Source of the DNA: Actinomycetes bacterium | Lineage (GTDB): Bacteria; Actinomycetota; Actinomycetes; Propionibacteriales; Propionibacteriaceae | NCBI GenBank assembly: GCA_023387135.1 | Contig: JAEWIK010000366.1 | Location: 1 to 18,541, forward strand | Reading direction: 5' to 3' | DNA: 18,541 nucleotides | Shown: positions 15,145 to 18,541 of the stretch, piece by piece | Layout of the letters: the number at the start of each line of letters is the position of its first letter | How positions within the stretch are numbered: the stretch's first letter is position 1 | The notes under the pieces: model-generated | Seen by the model: only the letters and a program-made list of their open reading frames with translations | What the model was told of the DNA's origin: nothing | Database searches by the model: none | Position numbers and translations under genes: made by a program

Positions 15145-15175
15145 CAGGAGGGTGACGACCTACGAGGGGGTCTGG

Positions 15176-15688
15176 GTGAGCGACCAGGCTGCAGACGTGG
15201 TGCCGATCAGTTTCGAGCACTACGTCCGCACGAGTTCTGTGTCGCTGCTCAAGTTCGCGTTCCTCATCACGAGGGATCGCGAGGACGCCCACGACGCGGT
15301 GCAGGACGCCCTGACGGGGCTGTATCCGCGCTGGAAGCAGGTCTCACGCACTGGTGGAGTGGACGGCTACGTCAGGCGCAGCATCATCAACGCCCACGTC
15401 TCCCGCTGGCGGAAGCTGCATCGGCTGGTGCTCTCGGAGGAGCCTGACGTGCTCCCCCAGGCGCCGTCGGTGGCGGACCCCGCCGACCGGGTGGCGGCAG
15501 CGGACGAGGCACTGCGGCTGTGCGGCGAACTGCCCCCGCTCCAGCGGGCGGCGGTGGTGCTCAGGTTCTACGAGGACAGGTCCTTCGCCGAGATCGGGGA
15601 CATCCTCGGGTGCCCCGAGGCAACCGCCCGCTCGCATGTCCATCGTGCGCTGGCGACGCTGCGCACCAGGCTGGAGGCAAAGGCATGA
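15176..15688 (+). CDS. SigE-family ECF RNA polymerase sigma factor
   Basis: Extracytoplasmic-function sigma factor of 170 residues, SigE subfamily as seen in Streptomyces and relatives. Region 2 (about 12-80) reads FEHYVRTSSVSLLKFAFLIT with DREDAHDAVQDAL, and region 4 (about 112-165) has LPPLQRAAVVLRFYEDRSFA and an HTH ending ARSHVHRALATLR. GTG 15176 is chosen because GAGGGGG lies 5 bases upstream; the GTG at 15152 directly abuts AGGAGG, leaving no spacer. Its stop overlaps the ATG of the next gene (ATGA). It probably directs its own operon from the upstream ECF-like promoter. Confidence 0.92.
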   Translation: MSDQAADVVPISFEHYVRTSSVSLLKFAFLITRDREDAHDAVQDALTGLYPRWKQVSRTGGVDGYVRRSIINAHVSRWRKLHRLVLSEEPDVLPQAPSVADPADRVAAADEALRLCGELPPLQRAAVVLRFYEDRSFAEIGDILGCPEATARSHVHRALATLRTRLEAKA

Positions 15689-16419
15689 GCGGCGACTACG
15701 ACGACGAGGAGTTGGCGTTCCGTGACGCGCTGCACCGGGCGGCGGAGGCCGAGCAGTTCGAGAGCCTCGAACCGTCGGCAGTGACGCCTGTGACGGCCCG
15801 GCGTTTCGGCTGGTCGGCCGCGGGCGGCGTGGCAGCGGTGGCGGCCGTCGTCGCGCTCGTCTTCGTCCTCGCACCCCGGATCGGCCCTGTCGCTGCCGGC
15901 AGCGCCGCGAGTCCCTCCTCGACTCAGGCGGTCCCCGAAGCCGCCCCCGTGCCCATGAGCTCGGGGGAGATCACCGTCACGTCGGCCGACGACGGGGGTG
16001 GTGCGACGGCCCAGGCCTCCGGCGAGGCCCAGCCGCCGCGCGAGGCCTCGTCCGAAGACCCCGCGCCCGGCTTCAGGTGGGTCGAAGGCCCGGGCGTCGC
16101 CGTGCAGGTCCCCGAGGGCTGGGGCGAGGGCATGGCGCCCGGAACCGACTGGTGCGCCACCGACACGGGCGCCCCGGCGGGGCCGTTCGTCGACGCCGGC
16201 CGGCGGAGCACCATGGCGATCGCCTGCACCGGCCCGGTCCCGGCGTCGCGGCTGGCGATGAACGTCCAGTTCTGGAAGGCGGGCACGACGGGCCCCGACC
16301 TGCAGGCGCCGTGGGGCTACCAGACGGTCACCGTGGGCGACACCACCGTCGCCGTCACGACCGACGGCACCCAGCCCGAGTTGGTCTCGCAGATCCTCGC
16401 TTCGGCGGTGCCGCTGTGA
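15685..16419 (+). CDS. Single-pass membrane protein coupled to the ECF sigma gene, possible anti-sigma factor
   Basis: Not a recognised family. The 244-residue product has an acidic cytoplasmic N-terminus (1-40, MSGDYDDEELAFRDALHRAA), one membrane helix (about 43-63), a Ser/Ala/Pro/Glu-rich linker (65-130) and an extracytoplasmic domain (about 130-244) with two cysteines (DWCATD, IACTGP) that could form a disulfide. The layout and the ATGA overlap with the sigma gene suggest an anti-sigma factor, with the short N-terminus holding the sigma factor. The zinc anti-sigma motif HxxxCxxC is absent. Start ATG 15685 is supported by the overlap and by GGAGGCAAAGG just upstream. It might instead be a sensor or lipoprotein-like partner. 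Confidence 0.8.
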   Translation: MSGDYDDEELAFRDALHRAAEAEQFESLEPSAVTPVTARRFGWSAAGGVAAVAAVVALVFVLAPRIGPVAAGSAASPSSTQAVPEAAPVPMSSGEITVTSADDGGGATAQASGEAQPPREASSEDPAPGFRWVEGPGVAVQVPEGWGEGMAPGTDWCATDTGAPAGPFVDAGRRSTMAIACTGPVPASRLAMNVQFWKAGTTGPDLQAPWGYQTVTVGDTTVAVTTDGTQPELVSQILASAVPL

Positions 16420-16511
16420 TAGCCAGGGTGAACCGGCTGATAGCGCTGATGGTCTTCCTCATCGCCCTCGCGGCGGCGGCGACCCTGCTGTTGCCGACGT
16501 TGCTCCACTGA
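16416..16511 (+). CDS. 31-residue single-membrane-helix peptide, third gene of the sigma operon
   Basis: Short frame starting GTG and overlapping the previous stop (GTGA, 16416-16419). The product has a basic start (IARVNR), one membrane helix (LIALMVFLIALAAAATLLL) and a four-residue tail (PTLLH before the stop, counting the Pro). Coding support: 29 of 31 codons end in G or C, matching real genes here, while the convergent HAD frame over the same bases uses many A-ending codons. An in-frame GTG at 16428 would give 27 residues. Family unknown. It may modulate the adjacent membrane protein. Its last 53 bases overlap the HAD gene on the other strand. Confidence 0.55.
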   Translation: MIARVNRLIALMVFLIALAAAATLLLPTLLH

Positions 16512-17094
16512 CGACTCCGCGCAGCCAGGCGAGCGAGTCGGCGTCGTCGACCCAGAGGTGGGCCTGCCAGCCGAAAGCCGCCGCCGCCGCGACATTGTCG
16601 GCGCGGTCGTCGATGAAGGCGATCTCCTCGGGCGCCACCCCCAACTCGCCGGTGACCAGTTCGTAGAGCAGTGGGTCAGGTTTGACGAGCCCGAGTTCGG
16701 CGGAGATGAAGAGCCTGCCGACCAGCGGGAACCAGTCGCTCTGCTCGGCCGCCGCGCGCAGCGTCGCAGGTGCGTTGCTGAGGATGACGGGACGCTCGCC
16801 CCACGTCCCGATCTCCCTCAGCAGCTCGACCGCCGAGGGACGGAACCTGCACCACAGCGACATGTCGAAGTGGCCGAGGTGCTGCAGCAGGCCCGGGGTG
16901 GGGTCGACGCCCAGGCGTGTGAGCAGGTCGGCGTAGTACTCGTCCGGCGGCAGCAGGTGATCGAGTTCGCCGCGCCGCGTCCAGTAGACGGCCTCGTACT
17001 CCTGCGGGCTCACGCCGAGCAGGGCCGACGATGCCGAGAAGAGGTCGGGCGGCCACGACAGCACGCCCCCCAGGTCGAGCACAACGACTGTCAC
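16459..17094 (-). CDS. HAD-superfamily hydrolase (subfamily IA-like)
   Basis: Predicted phosphatase-type hydrolase of 211 residues. HAD motifs are clear: I at D7 (LDLGGVLS; the second acid of DxD is Gly, as in YihX-like enzymes), II at S106 (VILSNAP), III at K138 (LGLVKPDP), IV at D162-D163 (AFIDDRADN). A helical cap lies at about 15-80. GTG 17094 is chosen because it directly precedes the first strand and has TAGGTT 7 bases upstream; TTG 17103 would add three residues. The last ~15 residues (from SGATSATAGS) have codon use unlike the rest and lie opposite the small membrane-peptide gene. Missing the second acid of motif I, its activity cannot be predicted in detail. Confidence 0.87.
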   Translation of the reverse strand: MTVVVLDLGGVLSWPPDLFSASSALLGVSPQEYEAVYWTRRGELDHLLPPDEYYADLLTRLGVDPTPGLLQHLGHFDMSLWCRFRPSAVELLREIGTWGERPVILSNAPATLRAAAEQSDWFPLVGRLFISAELGLVKPDPLLYELVTGELGVAPEEIAFIDDRADNVAAAAAFGWQAHLWVDDADSLAWLRGVVSGATSATAGSPPPRGR

Positions 17095-17101
17095 GTCCGC
17101 C

Positions 17102-17107
17102 AACCTA
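17102..17107 (-). promoter_or_regulatory. Putative -10 element of the HAD gene (leaderless start)
   Basis: On the minus strand TAGGTT is followed by GGCGGAC (7 bases) and then GTG 17094. The spacing would begin the mRNA at or next to the GTG. No strong ribosome-binding site is present. Confidence 0.35.
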
Positions 17108-17235
17108 GCGCCCCGGGCACGCCCGGCCCACCGCCGCGCTGGCCTCGTGGAGGTAGTTCTGCTGTCCCTCTTGTGAGTCACCCACGAGGGGGACGAGAAT
17201 GGCTCCCACTAGCCGAAGCAGGGGAGATTGACCAG

Positions 17236-17262
17236 GCGGAGCCCCTTCATACCAGGCTCCGC
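17236..17262. other. Hairpin-forming inverted repeat in the HAD/CMD intergenic region
   Basis: GCGGAGCC (17236-17243) and GGCTCCGC (17255-17262) pair perfectly over 8 bp with an 11-base loop. It lies downstream of the CMD pair on the minus strand and may be a second, weaker terminator. The gap from 17095 to 17320 holds no gene that I can support. Confidence 0.4.
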
Positions 17263-17276
17263 ACCGGAGGGATGTC

Positions 17277-17301
17277 GGACGGGCGACGCACGCGCCCGTC
17301 C
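17277..17301 (-). terminator. Terminator of the AhpD/CMD gene pair
   Basis: GGACGGGCG (17277-17285) and CGCCCGTCC (17293-17301) form a perfect 9-bp stem with a 7-base loop. On the minus strand it lies 19 bases after the stop codon of the peroxidase-like gene. Confidence 0.6.
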
Positions 17302-17320
17302 GTCCCTCTGCGTGGTGGGG

Positions 17321-17926
17321 TCAGACCTCGACGCCTGTCGCGTCGGGCTCGCCCAGCGAGAGCATCAGCCTGTTGGCCCAGTTGAAGAACGCCGCCGCGT
17401 GGACGAGGTCGGCGATCGCCTGGTCGTCCAGCCCCACCGCCCGCAATGCCTCGACGTGCGAGCGCCCGAAGGCGACGGGGGTGCGCGCCAGCGCGACGGC
17501 GGCCTCGATGATCGCGGCGTGCCGCGGCTCCACCTCGGCCGTCACGCCTTCGTCCAGCAGTCGCTGCACGTCGTCGGGCTGGTCGAGGAAGTGCGAGGCG
17601 AACCGCGCGTGGACCGACGCGCAGAAGATGCAGCCGTTGAAGCGGGACGTGGCGGCGGCGGCCAGTTCGCGCTCACCGCGCGGCAGCCCGGCGTCGGGGT
17701 TGTAGAAGATGTCGTTGTCGGTGAGGGTGCGCGCCTTGAGGATGCCGGGGTCGTGCACCAGGAGCCTGAAGTAGTCGGACTTGGCGCGTGCAGCGTCCAC
17801 CAGCGCGTCCAGGCGGTGGTCGTCGAGCTCGTCGACGGGCACCGGTTCGAGCCAGGGCTGCCAGCCGATGGCTGCCTGCGTGAACCGGGACGGCGGCGTG
17901 ACGGCGCGTTGCAGCACGTTGGTCAT
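17321..17926 (-). CDS. Alkylhydroperoxidase-domain protein, Avi_7169-like
   Basis: AhpD/CMD-fold protein of 201 residues. The redox motif C99-x2-C102-x3-H106 (GCIFCASVHARF) is intact, so thiol-dependent peroxidase activity is possible. The surrounding sequence (SDYFRLLVHDPGILKARTLT, then DNDIFYN, and AAAFFNWANRLMLSLGEP at the end) fits the peroxidase-related branch called Avi_7169. ATG 17926 is chosen because GAGGAG lies ~9 bases upstream and the ATG overlaps the stop of the preceding CMD gene (ATGA). The two are normally found as a pair, often with ABC-transporter and luciferase-like monooxygenase genes that would lie beyond the right edge. Substrate unknown. Confidence 0.85.
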   Translation of the reverse strand: MTNVLQRAVTPPSRFTQAAIGWQPWLEPVPVDELDDHRLDALVDAARAKSDYFRLLVHDPGILKARTLTDNDIFYNPDAGLPRGERELAAAATSRFNGCIFCASVHARFASHFLDQPDDVQRLLDEGVTAEVEPRHAAIIEAAVALARTPVAFGRSHVEALRAVGLDDQAIADLVHAAAFFNWANRLMLSLGEPDATGVEV

Positions 17927-18516
17927 GAGAGCGACTCCTCGAGGATCGACAGGCCGTGCGCGACCCTGAGCTGGAAGCTGAGGAACGCGACGAGTTGGGA
18001 GAGGGTGACGACCTCGGACGGTGACCAACCGGCGGCGAGCAGCGCTTCGAGCGCCGCTGGGCTCGCCTCCCTCGGACGGAACACGAGCAGGTGGGAGTGC
18101 TCGAGTGCCGCGGCGAGCCGGGCGCCGACGCCGGCGGCAGCCGTTGCCGGGACGCTGAAGACGAGGCCCGGGAGGTCCTCGTCGCGCAGGTCGGCGGTGG
18201 CAGGGAAAGCGCCGTAAGGCCCTTCCGCGGCGCCGGTCGCCGCGAGGTCGTCGACCCGGGTGGCGAGCCGCTCGCCAGACGCCTCCACGAGCAGCCGCCG
18301 GTAGTGCGAGTGCGCGGCGTCCGCGCGATGCAGGGCGGCGACGAAGGTCGCCACGGCGAAGCGCTCGGCGGCGGTCACCCCGGTCTCGAAGGGCGGGGTG
18401 AAGAGGGCTTCGTGACTGGCCTGGGCGTTGGCCCTCGTGGCGGTGCGGTGGCGTCGCAGGGCGTCGACCCGCGAGCCGGGCGCGACCCCGGCCAGCACGT
18501 CGAGGACGTCTGTCAT
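17923..18516 (-). CDS. CMD-domain protein, Avi_7170-like, without redox cysteines
   Basis: AhpD/carboxymuconolactone-decarboxylase-fold protein of 197 residues, partner of the downstream peroxidase-like gene. It has no cysteine at all: in the helix where CxxCxxxH would lie it reads HRADAAHSHYRRLL, so it cannot do thiol chemistry and may be a structural or binding partner. The C-terminal helix (SEVVTLSQLVAFLSFQLRVA) matches the CMD fold. ATG 18516 is supported by AAGGAGG 6 bases upstream. Its stop overlaps the next start by 4 bases, indicating equal production of the two proteins. An upstream gene probably lies just outside the window. Confidence 0.82.
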   Translation of the reverse strand: MTDVLDVLAGVAPGSRVDALRRHRTATRANAQASHEALFTPPFETGVTAAERFAVATFVAALHRADAAHSHYRRLLVEASGERLATRVDDLAATGAAEGPYGAFPATADLRDEDLPGLVFSVPATAAAGVGARLAAALEHSHLLVFRPREASPAALEALLAAGWSPSEVVTLSQLVAFLSFQLRVAHGLSILEESLS

Positions 18517-18541
18517 GGTGGGCCTCCTTGTCAGCGGGTGG

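Noticed and set aside
15152..15175. Earlier GTG start for the ECF sigma factor
   Set aside because: AGGAGG directly abuts this GTG with no spacer; GTG 15176 has GAGGGGG at normal distance.
17143..17189. Inverted repeat CCTCGTGG / CCACGAGG that looked like a possible tRNA or structured RNA
   Set aside because: The loop is 31 bases, and there is no anticodon arm, T-loop sequence or further pairing.
17203..17235. Ten-codon frame after a GA-rich stretch in the HAD/CMD gap
   Set aside because: Too short, no hydrophobic or family signal, and no coupling to any neighbour.
18531..18541. TGA on the minus strand 14 bases before the CMD start, possibly the end of an upstream gene
   Set aside because: Only two codons would be visible before the edge, too few to support a feature.

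Overview
The window is chromosomal DNA from a high-GC Gram-positive bacterium, almost certainly an actinobacterium. The signs are heavy use of G/C in third codon positions, many GTG starts, the gene order rpsF-ssb-rpsR-rplI, an MprAB-type two-component pair and a SigE-family ECF sigma factor. The family cannot be fixed from sequence alone; Propionibacteriales would fit, but that is a guess. No tRNA, rRNA, CRISPR array, insertion sequence or prophage module was seen. No gene-free stretch exceeds 300 bases.

Left part (1-4700). An endonuclease IV gene (nfo, minus strand) is cut by the left edge. Divergent from it is a secreted protein built from four ~90-residue Ig-like repeats plus two C-terminal Cys/Trp modules. 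Then comes the rpsF-ssb-rpsR-rplI operon. It is preceded by a leader that folds like the S6:S18 autoregulatory motif and followed by a long terminator hairpin. The bS18 protein has no cysteine, so it is the zinc-free form.

Middle part (4700-8740). A FadR/FCD-type GntR regulator is divergent from a translationally coupled lutABC operon for L-lactate oxidation. A perfect FCD-type operator (TGGTCTGACCA) sits at the probable lut transcription start, with a second inverted repeat just upstream. A 12-bp terminator stem follows lutC.

8740-12760. A membrane-anchored DUF3152 protein, in which every expected zinc-ligand position is substituted, converges on a four-gene minus-strand operon: YvlD-type membrane protein, low-molecular-weight protein tyrosine phosphatase, MprA-like regulator, MprB-like kinase.

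12760-18541. There follow a long-form ornithine carbamoyltransferase and a Gfo/Idh/MocA oxidoreductase. Next is a coupled trio: SigE-family ECF sigma factor, single-pass membrane protein and a 31-residue membrane peptide, with an ECF-like promoter upstream. A HAD hydrolase converges on the trio with overlapping ends. Last is a coupled pair of AhpD/CMD-fold proteins, one with and one without the redox cysteines.

Most genes are known families. The best leads are the dead DUF3152 protein, the sigma/membrane/micropeptide trio, the lut operator pair, the rpsF leader, and a repeated TANNNT-N6/7-start arrangement that predicts leaderless mRNAs for several stand-alone genes.
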